Origin: Gibbula magus
Lineage: Eukaryota; Mollusca; Gastropoda; Trochida; Trochidae
Assembly: GCA_936450465.1 (NCBI GenBank)
Contig: OW388290.1
Coordinates: 29,191,457-29,255,456, forward strand
Length of the DNA: 64,000 nt
Direction: 5' to 3'
Shown: piece by piece, positions 47,876 through 61,000 of the stretch
Layout of the letters: each line of letters begins with the position of its first letter
Position numbering within the stretch: position 1 is the stretch's first letter
Program-made: the position numbers and the translations under genes
Notes under the pieces: model-generated
The model's database searches: none
What the model saw: only the letters and a program-made list of their open reading frames with translations
What the model was told of the DNA's origin: nothing

Positions 47876-48758
47876 CCTTTATTTTCTGATTGAAAAATAT
47901 AACTGAAGTCGTTCGATCTGACAGTTTAGAGACTGGGATCCGTCCTCACCAATTCCAAAGGTTAAGGCAATTTTATATTTTCCGTATATGGGTTTGGCTT
48001 CAAATATCTAAAAATAGCTCGGGGGAAGCCATTTCGGCTAATGGAATAAGATCACTATAATTCATTAATTTCATGACAGGAAAGATAATCATTCCTTGGT
48101 GTCGTTTAGGATTTATTTTTACTTTGGAAAGACAATTAGTCAAAATTGGGACAATATGATTTTAAATGATGAAGATTGACGGGAGTTAACCTTTGCCAGG
48201 AGATGTTGGGTTGGCAGACCTTGTATGATAATTGATAAATCACAACACAATACCAAATTGTTTAGGATGAGTTTTAATCATTGTTGATGACCTGTAATGT
48301 TGTGAGACAACATCGTAACAATACTGTACATTCTCACAAAACACGTTGACAATGGTAACAAATCTAAAACATGATAATTTCTCAATAAAATCTCATAGAA
48401 ATTTTTACATAAATTGTAAAAGAAATAGCTGCGTGTGTCTCTGAACAACACATACGAGGATGAGGGTTACGCACAAGCTCTCTGACAGTTTGACCTTGAA
48501 GACTAGAAACTGGTGTTATAACTTGCACCGGCATAGCTAAAATCATTAAGGGTATAAAAAAAAAATCTGTACAATATTTGAAAATAGCTATATTTCAATA
48601 TCAAGGAATACAAAAACGTTAGTATTTGCAATTGTTAAATCATTTAAACATAAAATATCATGAGTGTATATCAAACAAATTTATGGATAAATCACAAGCT
48701 ATCCAAAAGCTACAAGTAAAATTGCTTTACAAAACTGTCACATTCTTCAAAATGAGTT
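47876..48758. other. Intergenic AT-rich stretch
   Basis: No gene or bounded repeat recognised before the SAFB 3'UTR. Confidence 0.4.
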
Positions 48759-49015
48759 ATTTATTCTAATACATTAAACATATTATCTTGTTTCAAGAAT
48801 TTTATGATGAAGACAATAATGAAACAACACTTTCATCAAGATGATAGATGAACAATATGAAGATTGACATTTGATACTTTATGTGTAAGATGAAGAATTA
48901 CTTTGCAAGATGAAGACAATGAGACGAGTAGCACAATGCAATCAATATAGAAGAATGTTTCATCACGGAAATGCAGCCCTGGTAAGATAAGCTCAGAGCT
49001 ATAGATGAGAAAGCC
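48759..49015 (-). other. Putative SAFB 3'UTR
   Basis: Minus-strand sequence after the SAFB stop. The nearest polyadenylation signal (AATAAA on the minus strand) is at 48765-48760, giving a 3'UTR of about 250 bases. Confidence 0.45.
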
Positions 49016-52000
49016 CTAGAACCTGCGTACTGTGCTCTGTTGAAGGTAGCGTGCCTCTGGCTGTCGACTGATACCGCCCATCATCATCATACCAGTGTTT
49101 TGGGCAGTTGTGGGCATGTACAGGCCTGTGCTCATGCTGTTGATGAGAGCCCCGCCCCCCATATTGAAGCTACTGCCCCGGTCCGAGTGGGTGCTCTGTA
49201 CCCCTCCTCCGATCCATCGGTCTCCACCACCCCCTCGGTTGCTGCTGCTCTCCATTACTCCATGTCCCCACTGGTTTGAGCCACCTCCATCTGTTACAAG
49301 GGAGAAATAATGTAGTAATATAATTTATAATATCTAGTACATAAATTCACTTCAGGGGTATTCGCTTTCTATTTTAACAGAATTTGATTCTGATCAGCTT
49401 TTAGTAACATCTGGATAAATTGGAGTTGTTCATTATATTTCATTATAGAGTCAAAAGTAAATGTGACAAAATTGCCATCTTTGTTGATGATTTGATGAGG
49501 AATCTTGAATTTATTTTTAGATTAATTTCACATCTGCATTTTTAGTCGTCAACTATTTGAAACCTGCTTAAAATTCAACAAAAGCCTTTTCTTCATGAAC
49601 TTCACAACTTGTGAGACATTACTTTCAAGCTAGACTTCAGTGGACGTATCATTTGTTCAACAATAATGGATATAAACTTACTCTGAATCATGCTGGAACC
49701 TGTGTTGTATGTCTTGTTCCTCCGGTCGTCCTGTGCACTGGAACTGCTCTGTCCCTGCCACGTGTCTCGCCCTCCTGATACTACCATCCTTGTGTCTGGA
49801 AAACGAGAACCTGTTATGCAACAAACAGACATTTAATCTTAATTATAAAACATTCCCCTTTGAGGGAAGTGAATCAAAGTTACAGATATTTTGAGGTGAG
49901 GAAGACACTAAGTCAATATACCTAATTTAGCACATTAAACCACATTTCAACCAAATCTGTAAATCAACATTGCTAGATATATTCAGTTGAGCAAGATGTG
50001 AAGTCAATCATTAATTTATAATATTAATTCACGTTTTTTAAAATTGTAAACATAAGACAAACAATGGATATAAATGAGATGGTATCCATTTGTAATGGTA
50101 ACCAATAATTAAATAGTAACTAAACATTTCTCCGCTACAACTTGATATGAATCAAGGTTGATGTGAAGTTTTTTGGCAGAAAATATTTCTCATCTTTATC
50201 AAAGTCGTATTGATAATTGCTTGATCGGTCAATAGTATCGCTAAAGAAATTATCTAATTCAGTGTAAAGATGGAAACATCTGACTCATACTACCTCTGTC
50301 GCCCTTCCACTCTCCTCTCGAGTCGTGTCTCTGAGGGGGATTCCTTCGGTCATCTTCCCGTCCTCGATTGAAATCTCGTCGGTTATCATCCTGTCTGTTG
50401 TGGGGGCGATTGTCTCTGCGTTCATCTCTCGGCCCCCGGGTTTCTGAATATCTGTAATAAATTGAAAGCATTTATCGTTATTATCGGACATTGATAGCTC
50501 TTTTCAAATATCAATTCCAGATAGATCATTACATAATTCTCAACACAAAACTGGTTTGGATGAAATAATTGCAGTGTTCCCGAAAATCCACCGGACATCG
50601 GACAATACAGATAATTATGACAGGTGACCGACAAAAAATGTGTTATTTTCGGACACTGTGACCGGCACCAGGTGCAAGTCAATTATTTTAGAAATAAATC
50701 TAATATTAGGCTACCAAAAATTAAGCACTTGAATATTTAGTCAAATTTAATTACAAAATAATATTCTAATTCTCTCTCAACATAACATGTTGACAAAACT
50801 GCCGATAAAACAGTCCATCCAACACTTACGCTAAAGGGAGGCTACTCTTGGTCTGACTCTAAACTGGGTGATGTCTAGTATGTTTATTGTATAGCGCAAA
50901 CGCACACTTATTAGTAACCAGTTTATCGGCATGCATTTGACAAATGACAGACGTCTGTGTTTTCTTTATTTTGACATCTGTCAATTTATTTTAGTGTTGA
51001 TAGCTTTGAAAATTATTATTTAAACATACAAAGATGGGAATTGTCAGTGAATATTTTGACAAAAGTCTCATAGGGACATTGATACAGACCATGTGCTTAT
51101 TGTTAGACTGAAAAGTTCTATAGAAATCTGTGAGTGTTTCTATTTTATGTTTTGTGTTCAGAAAACAAATAAATATTGAGATAGCAAATATTCCAGATTG
51201 AAATTGCAGATAGAAGTCTATTATGAAGTTATAATTATACTTTTATGGGGTTCCCTTTATACCCTTTGGTAGTGATTGAAACAGAATGGGTTTATTTAAA
51301 TTTAGAATTTTCAAAATATTGTACATGATGGGATTTTAGATGAAATTGATATGAATTAAGTCTTGTTTCCCCACTTTTTTCATGGCACACATAACATTTC
51401 ATTCTTATTTTTAAAACATATATGATTCACCATGATCATATTTGACTCAATGTTTCAATATGTGATGAGGCTTTTTGCCTCTGGTCATGGAAGGCCAAAA
51501 TGAATCAATGTGATTGCAAGCCTTGAAGTGAGCAGTACATACTGGTGTCCTGGTTCCTAATTAAAACGAATTTAACATTTACATTTTAAAATTTCAAAAT
51601 GATTAGTTATTAAATTATACTGTTTAATGTGTGAAGTTTAATATATATGCCACCCTTATACCCGCTTTAATTGGTTCTTATTCATGCCACAGTAATAAAT
51701 TGACATTTTATAATGGTCAGACAATCTTTTAAATTGTCAGACAATCTTTCAAATTGTCAGACAGATCCTGGACAACTGCCTGACAGGATGTCAGGCAGGG
51801 AAAAAAAGTTTTAGGGAACACTGTAATTGGTTTAAGATTTCTATTTTCAATCACATTCATATTTAAAATATGCATCTAAACCATATTGCAATTAATTAAT
51901 CAAACTTTTTTTGTTAACCATTGCATGTTTACATGAAGTAAAATACTGTGAGTGCCTATAAATAGCTATTGGTCAATTATGGATAATTTCCTTTGTCCAT

Positions 52001-55000
52001 GCGTTACAATTCCTGAAAATTAATCTCAATACTTCAGTGTATACCGTTGTGCTTCTCCAAATGTTTCCCTTCTATCTTCCCTATCTCTGCCATGCTGAAC
52101 GGTCACATCACGGCGGTCTGATCGGTCATCAAAATGAGCTCTTCCTGAACTGCGGGAGTCAACGTTTCTGCTGTCTCGGTTATCTCGTCGATCGTATCTG
52201 TCAGTCTTCCTGTCATCATTGCCTCGATCTCGTCTGAAAATTAAATCATTACTTACATTATTAACTTTTAGATTGATATTTCAAGTAATTACTTAAAAAC
52301 ACTATTTAATTAAACTAATTCTTTGATACTTTGATGTCTGTGTAGTCTTATTTGACATTGCTTGTCTTTGACAACATTATGCTCAGGTAGCTGTTTTTCT
52401 TTACTTTAACGATTACTAATTAATTCATATAAATTACAATCAGGTGAGATTTATCTCAATAGTGACATGTCTTTCCATGAGCAAAACTAAACGCTGCCAT
52501 AATCAAGATATACCTTGAGAAACAGTATTTCCCACCTGTTATCATTATAACTGTCATATCTGTCGGAGGTTGATCTCTTTGCCGGACCAGACCATCCATC
52601 GTCATCCTGTCGACTATTGCGGTTGTCGTACGGTCTCTTCAGTGCTTTTCTTTGGTCTTCTAATCTGTAGGCACAATTTAAGTTTTTTACTTATTTTTTT
52701 TAAACTTTAAACACTAGGTAAAGGTAATTAAATATAAACTGCAAAGATGAATCAGTCTGATTTCAGTTTTCTTCCTTTTTCTTTTTGTGAAATGTTTTGT
52801 TGTTTTTTTACATCAAATTATTTCTTTAAATTGATCTTACCTTTTCTGTTCAATACGAAGCTGGTCTAAACGATCTCGTTCAAGTCTTTCACGCTCAATT
52901 CGTAGACGTTCAGCTTCATGTCGTTCCCGTTCAAGTCTCTCCCTCTCGGCCCTATAACAAATACACATTTAACATTAAATGTAACGGTTAAACGTTCATA
53001 TAAGATGAAGTCCTGATTAAAGCTTTCCTAGTTAAAACAAAGACGAGAAGTACATAAGAATCCAAAAGTGCGACATCAGCTCCATTGGAAGCACTTGTAA
53101 AATCTCAAGTGCATTAGGCCCAAACTATAAAAAATAGAGCCATGGGCTCTGTAGCTCATCAGGGTTTTATGATTTACTATCTAAAGTTGAATATTTAAGT
53201 TATTTGAGTTATTGTTTACAAGCAAAAGATAGGTTCTTAGATCATAGAATCTTAGAATCCCCATTGGCTAAGGAGTCTGCACACAACTTTTCAGCTCTCT
53301 AGACCTTTTGGAACTGGAGAAAAAGATAAAAAAAGGTTTTTAGGGATGTGACCCCGGTGACCCCATTTGGGGTCTCGGGGTCACATAATCTACAATTTAG
53401 AATCCCCATTGGCCAAGGAGTCTGCACACAACTTTTCAGCTCTCTAGACCTTTTGGAACTGGAGAAGAAGATGAAAATAGGTTTTTAAGGATGTGACCCC
53501 GGTGACCCCATTTGGGGTCACGGGGTCACATAATCTACAATTTAGAATCCCCATTGGCTAAGGAGTCTGCACACAACTTTTCAGCTCTCTAGACCTTTTG
53601 GAACTGGAGAAGAAGATGAAAAAAGGTTTTTAGGGATGTGACCCCGGTGACCCTATTTGGGGTCTCGGGGTCACATAATCTACAATTTAGAATCCCCATT
53701 GGCCAAGGAGTCTGCACACAACTTTTCAGCTCTCTAGACCTTTTGGAACTGGAGAAGAAGATGAAAATAGGTTTTTAAGGATGTGACCCCGGTGACCCCA
53801 TTTGGGTCACGGGGTCACATAATCTACACTTTAGAATCCCCATTGGCCAAGGAGTCTGCACACAACTTTTCAGCTCTCTAGACCTTTTGGAACTGGAGAA
53901 GAAGATGAAAAAAGGTTTTTAGGGATGTGACCCCGGTGACCCCATTTGGGGTCTCGGGGTCACATAATCTACAATTTAGAATCCCCATTGGCCAAGGAGT
54001 CTGCACACAACTTTTCAGCTCTCTAGACCTTTTGGAACTTGAGAAGAAGATGAAAATAGGTTTTTAAGGATGTGACCCCGGTGACCCCATTTGGGGTCAC
54101 GGGGTCACATAATCTACACTTTAGAATCCCCATTGGCCAAGGAGTCTGCACACAACTTTTCAGCTCTCTAGACCTATTGGAACTGAAGAAGAAGATGAAA
54201 ATAGGTTTTTAAGGATGTGACCCCTGTGACCCCATTTGGGGTCTCGGGGTCACGAAATCTACAATTTAGAATCCCCATTGGCCAAGGAGTCTGCACATAA
54301 AATTTCAGCTCTGTGGAGTCATTGGTTCTGGAGAAGAAGTCGAAAAAGCAAAAAGTTTACGGATGGACGGATGGACGGATGGACGGAAGGACGGATGGAC
54401 GGATGGACGGATGGACGGATGGACGGACGACGGACACCATGCCATGCCATAAGCCCATCGGGCCTTTCAGGCCTGATGAGCTAAAAATGTTACAGGCTAA
54501 CAAAAATGATGCGATGACATTATTTAAAAATATTTTTTTAACGACATTTTTTTCCCGAATGAAGAGATAAATTCCATTTTATACAAACTTCTCTCCAGTT
54601 AAAAACAAATTAAGACAAATGTTTATATAAAAAATAGAGCCATGGGCTCTGTAGCTCATCAGGGTTTATATTGTTTGAAGATGAAGACAGAAATATATTG
54701 TCTCAATTTAATGCACAATCCAGTAGCCCTGACAAATCTTAGTCTTGAAATTGAGAGAGAGCACTGAGCAAGGTCAACACACAGGAGATTATGCATATGC
54801 TGACCCCTTGGCTCTGGTTACAAGCCAGCTGTTCTTTTACAGTCAAATTATGTAATAGCCTCTGCCTTGCACTAAACACTGGCAGCACTGATCTAACTGT
54901 ATAAGGCTTAGAGAGGACAGGCAATGTGATGAATCTCATGGTACATAGTACAATTTAGAATCACCTTGGCTAAATAATCTTTGCACAATTTTAACAGTTC

Positions 55001-58000
55001 TAAGCATTTTCATCTGAACATCTAAACATTCTGAATGCAATATTCCTTCTAGTTTGTTCTGGAGAAGAAGATGAAAACAGATTTTTATGTTTTGACCTGT
55101 GAGGGCCTTTTTTTTATAATATCCTAAATATTCAGTTCCTAGACTATTCAACAGTCTCATTGATTACATCAATTTGACAAACATGTCCATAATGTAGATT
55201 GTAATCTTAAGTCGACATATATTTCATACATACATTCCTACTGAATAAGATTAACTGCGAAGTTGCTTTTTTCTCTCAATTCTGCATTTCTCAAAGCCAA
55301 GTTAGGAGTAGCATATCTAAAAGATGAGATGACTCTCCCTCAGGTATTTTATTAGGGAAAACTAAATACTGAATTCCAAATGGTCAATAATCTCACCCCT
55401 ACACTCCATTTTCAATATCCAATGTTTTCTGTGGCAAAAGAATTAAGAGTTATCTGGCCCTTTCTTTTATTAAAACTTGGGGAAAAAAGACCTGAAGTGT
55501 GGGGTTTAAACTGATGCGGAAACCAGAAAAGAAAAAAAAATTTTGGCCTTAGAATAAGTTTATATCATTGAAATTTTATTACCTCAGTTTTTCCTTCTCC
55601 CTCTCCAGTCTGATAGCCTCCTGTCTCTGTCGGAGGTGAACCTGCTTCTGACGAGATCTCTGCCTCTCAATGTCAGATAGTCGCCGCCTTTCCTCATCTC
55701 GTAAAGCTCTTTCCTTCTGTCTCAGCCGCTCTCGTTCACGCTCAGCCTAGGAATGATATTATTTATCAATCAAGTTTATGAAAATACATTTTGGCTCAAC
55801 TGAAAGGTATATAAGTAGTAGGAAAAACTAAAGAACAGTTTTTTTCTTCTGACAGAGTATTTGTTTCAAAATGTGAAATATATAATGTGGAAATAGATTA
55901 TCAAATAGTTTGAGAACAAACGAATGATGTCAATGAAATATAAGATGATAATATTGGAAGTAATTCAGCGAAATTATACCTTAATCTTCTCAAATGACAA
56001 GATGTCTTTCGGGTCCTTGGACTGCGACTTAGATCGGTCTTCAGATTTCCTGGATTCCGACTTGGCATCAGATCGGGTCTCAGAATCCTTTCTTTTCTCT
56101 TCACTTTTCCCGGCGTCACTCTTGGTGTCTTTCTTTTCCACTTTCTCTTCCTTTTCATCAGCCTTTTTCTCTTCAGGCTTTTTCTTTTCTGTTAAAACAT
56201 TAGAAACATCTCTTGACGTCAATGTTTTCCAAGACAATGTTTTTCATTACTCTGCATTGAAAACACATCAATCAATCTAACGAATCAAAATTGTATGGAA
56301 GGCGGAGTTAAGTTTTCCACTTTCACTTTTCGCAGAAAAAAAAGTCAAAACAATTGAAATCTGCCCAGTAAGGAAAATAAATACCAAGGATAGTAAAGAA
56401 AAGTCTAAATCATTGGGTGGGAGGGAACCGTAGTGCCCATACTATTCAAACAAGTGGGTAAATAAGCTGTTCAGTAAGAGGAAAGAACAACCAACTATTG
56501 GCAACTACAGTACAAAGTAACAACATTTTGATGGATAATTTAATGTTGTAAAATGGTTTTATGCATCATGAAAATTATAACTTAAATTTATTCGTAAATA
56601 CTAACCTGCTGGTTTTGGTGACTTTCCGGATTGTCTTCTAGCTGTTGATGAAGTGGAGGACGATTTTGTATCCGGTTTCTTTGCATCATGCCTACTCTCG
56701 TGACGACTGTCTCTACGTCCGTGATCTGAATGGGAGGACTTGCTGACGGGTCGACGTGCTGTTCTGCTGTCACGTGATTCTGGCTTCTTGTCGTCCTTTT
56801 TTTCTGTTTTCTTATCACCATCTTTCTTATCTCCTTCCTTCTCTGCTGATGAAACAAACAAGTAAATTTACAGAAATGAAAATAGAAATAAGCTGTTATG
56901 TATGTTGTCATAACAATTGTTATTATGGTAAGAAGATAATTCACATGGTTCATCAATAAACATTTATTTCTGGTTGGGACAAACACTAGGGCTGCTATGA
57001 ACTGTATTCCATTCATGTGTTACCAGTGCCCCAATCAAATATAGAGTAAGATTGAATAAGGGAAGGTGAAATGAGTGAGTTCAAACAACTTTAGAAGTGT
57101 TTCATGTACATCGTTGGCTAGTATACTGGAAGGAAAAGTTAGAACACGTAAACGATTATGTATTGCGGTGAAAATTGGCTTTAATTGTTGGTGCTGGTGG
57201 CTAACAACGTCAAATAGACAACGAAAGGTACATGATTGAGACAACCTCTCCTACCCATCATGTTGAGTGATTGAGTTATTGTTTAACGCCGTTTGGGCAA
57301 TTTCGAAGCCATCTGCAGCTTCATGTTGAAGCAGAGCAAAAAAACAGATAAACATAAAAATCACTACCTGTCTTCCCCTTTTCCTCCGGTTTCTTCGCAG
57401 CTGCCGTTTTACTCTGGCTTCCAGGCTCGTTCTTAGCCTACATAAAAAAATAAATCAATTTCTGTACCTCAAAAATTTATCACCTTTCCAGTAAAAATAT
57501 AATTAGCACCGTACTTTCAAAATTGATTGGCAAAAGGTCTTTAAAATAGCTGTTTAACTGATCAATACAAGGAGGTTTATGTGGATGATTGATTTGCTGT
57601 AAAATATTATGTTAGAAATATTAACGGCCTTCCCTTGTTTACACATCTGCTCAGAGGTAGTAATTAATGTGAACCAAGGCTTATATTGATTTAGAAGACT
57701 TTTAGCCAAGACCAAACAGGGTTCAACTCAAGAGCCTTGAATACCTTCGTTTGTTGAAAAGATTTCAGGTTTCAGGTTACTGTAAATACTGATAACCCAA
57801 ACCTGGTCCAAATTCTAAAGAAACACGATCATGTACCCAACTGAAAAGAGTTTTAGTCGCTTTTAAAGATAATGTTGGGAACACACCTTTTCTACAGAGA
57901 TCATCTTGCCATGTAGTTCAGTGCGGTTAAGGTGTTGGATACATTTGCTGGCCTCTTCCGCTGATGACATGGACACAAAACCGTAGCATCTGGACCCAGG

Positions 58001-61000
58001 GCTTCGAGCATTTGTTACCACCTTTGCTCCAATCACCTGTTATTGTCATGACAATCAATTAATAGGTCTGCGTATGTCCATTCATATAATAACAATTCAT
58101 AGGACTGTTTTAATTTATGACACAATTACATGTGAACAGGCATATTCATAACAAAATCATGACATGCCATTGAGAGAAGTTTAGAATTAATTTAATTTTT
58201 CAAGTACAGAAACTCTGCTTGACGTTTTTGTACACTTCAACTCAGACATACCTTCCCATATTTGCTGAAAAGAGTTTTCAAGTCTGTGGCTCTGGTTGAA
58301 GAAGCCAGGCCACTCACCCACAGGTTGCGACTGTTCTGTCCAGCTGTTGAAAGGAAGACAAGCAAAATAACAAATTTGCAATCAATAAATTAAATAAAAC
58401 TTTCAAAACATATTAGATTACCCTTCTCTTGGAAAATTTCTCTAGTGAAAACCCCTCTGAAAACTGCCATCCATAATCATCAAGGTTATATATTAACAGC
58501 TCTAATTAATCAAACGTTAAATTATTTCAGAAATGTATCTCTATTGCACAGAAGAAGACAGATTTGGGTTGGCAGTGTTAATTAGGTCATATATCAAATG
58601 ATCGGTACGATTTGAAAACACATGTTAAATGGTCATACATTTCTATGTAATTTTAATCAAGAGTTTGGGCTTTTCCCCAAATTTATGCCACAATATTTTA
58701 AACACTGCAGTAGAACTTTCATACAAGCAGGACAATATTAATTTTACCTTTACTATCCTTTCCTTTAGTGTCTTTTGTGGCAGTGCTGTAAAGAAAACAA
58801 AAATAAATGCTTCAAATATTGTTAATGAAAAATGATTTGTATTAGATCTGAAACAAAAAACAATTTGATTGATATCTTGAAGGCTTATTTGAAATTCATA
58901 AGTTAGAAACTTTATTTTGAAAAATTGCAAAATGCATAAACCTTTCATACAAAGGTTATAACATTTATCATTAACGACAGTTTTTATTTTAAAGGTTGAT
59001 AAAAAAAATAAACACTTAATCCAAGGTATATGAGAAATGGTAAGATAGTTTTTAAAAAGAATGTGATAAACAAACAAGAAAATAACAAGTGAAAACAAAG
59101 GGAACCATGTAAGGGGAGACAATCCTTAGGATAAATAGGCTGGTGGTCGTCGCCATTCAGACTTGCATCAAGGTTTTCTTCCATCTTTCAATTCCAAATT
59201 AACTCTTTATGAATTTGTTCATGGATTTTAAAAGTAAGAATAAATCGGGTATGCCAATCCAAGAAAGTTGACGAAACAAATAAGGTAAAGGTACCTAATG
59301 CCAAAACAATAATATTCTTATTGAATTGCGGGAAGGTGTGAACCAACAACTGAAGCAGCTCATTTCACTTGATTTTATCATCAGATCCTTACTGCTAGTG
59401 TAAGCTGCATGGAAGACATCAATACAAACCAAACCAACCTCTTGGCAGGTTTTGCATCTCCTTTTTTCTCCTCCGGTTTAGCGTCTTTGGATTTATCTTC
59501 TGCTTTAGATTTGTCAGCCTTGTCACCATCAGATTTACCTTCCTTGCCGGCGGCCTGTCCATTTTCTGTCTTCGACTTACTCTCAGACTTGTCGCTTTCT
59601 TTGACGTCTCCACCAGCTCCGATGAGGTCTGCATCGATCTCGTTTACCTGGGTGTCGTCCACTCGGACATCGAAGGAGTCATCTGTCGGTTCAAACAGCT
59701 CAATATCTTCACCTTTTTGAGCTGTCTGGGCTTTAGCTGTAGTTGTAGTCTCTGCTGATTTGGCAACTGCAGCGGTCTTGGCTGCAGCTACTCTGGGTGA
59801 GGAAGATCTTGATGCAGGCTTTGCTGGAGCCTTGGCAGCAGGTGTTGCTTTAGGAGATGTCCCGGTCTTGGCTGCAACAGCCTTTCCTGCAGGGGCCTTC
59901 ACACTTTTCTGGGCTGGGGTTTTAGTTGCTGCAGGGGCAGAAGCTCCTGCGGCCTTGGGGGTAGCTGCTTTAGGTGTTGCTTTCGCTGGAGTTGTCTTCG
60001 GGGCAGGCTTTGCCTTGGCAGGAGTTGTTTTAGCTGGGGTAGTGGCAGGAGCAGGGGCCGCAGTGGTGTCAGTAGCTGGTGTTTCAGTTGCTTCACTCTC
60101 ACTCGACTTCCTAGCCGCTGGTTCGGCTTCTTTCGCAGATTCCTCCTTGGATTGTTCAGCCTCCTTCTGGGTCCCGGTTCCTGCCTTGGTTTCCGGGTCG
60201 ACATCTGCTTCCATTTCCGTTTCGTCGTCTGCCCCTCCTGCCTCATCAACCACAGCAGCATCACCCATTTCCATCTCTGTTTCACCATCATCTTCAGCAG
60301 CTAGAGAAATTTTTAAGTTAAAACAAATTTAAACTGAGTAATTAGTATTCCGACGAGATATCAAAGTCAATACTTACCATCATATAACTACATATAAACA
60401 CAAGTCAAGAGAAGGCTGATAACTTTATCAGTTCTTGACAATCAGAATGGGAAGATCTCTAGCTGTCCAAAAACAAATACTAAACAGATTTGAATTTGAT
60501 AAAATGACACATTCCATTCCATAAGATTCCGTCCCATGCCAGTCCATATCTTCAAAGTCCACCTTCCCAAACATCTTCAGTCCAGAGAAAACATGGTGTA
60601 GGATAGTAATAACAAACATTGTCAGACATGTTTTCAATGTCCCGATGAAACACAATTGTCAAAGTGCAAAACTTTTAGGACCTCTGGCTCTCTGCATCGG
60701 TGGTGCACATACAAAGCCAATCAACTCTTGCAACAGTCATCAGGAAATCTTGAATGTCCAAAATTCATTTTCGTTAATCTTCTTGCACTTCAAGTCCAAT
60801 AGTAAAATTAAGCTCAGCACAAACGTAGAAACCTCCGAAAAATCATGTTCATTATGTCAGGTCATACGCTTTCGAAACTGCCTCAATTTTGTCAAACTTC
60901 GGAGTGACGGCCATTGTATTCATAATCAATAGAGTCCTCTTGAGTCGGTACAGATGTAACACTGGAGTCGCAGATCAAGGGAGACAGTGTAGAAATCTTC

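Noticed and set aside
53256..54270. CRISPR-like regular repeats
   Set aside because: Direct 145-bp tandem units without spacers in an animal genome; a satellite-like core.
54236..54570. Open frames with [12 protein letters not shown] repeats (also near 32450 and 46200)
   Set aside because: Translations of the GGAC/GGAT microsatellite and right end of the 145-bp-unit element.
58643..59122. Open frame of 159 codons on the minus strand
   Set aside because: Mostly SAFB intron, Phe/Leu/Ile-rich from AT-rich DNA, and it reads across a well-supported SAFB exon in another context; no domain.
59760..60332. Open frame of 190 codons on the plus strand
   Set aside because: Complement of the Ala/Pro/Lys tract of the SAFB exon; low-complexity shadow.
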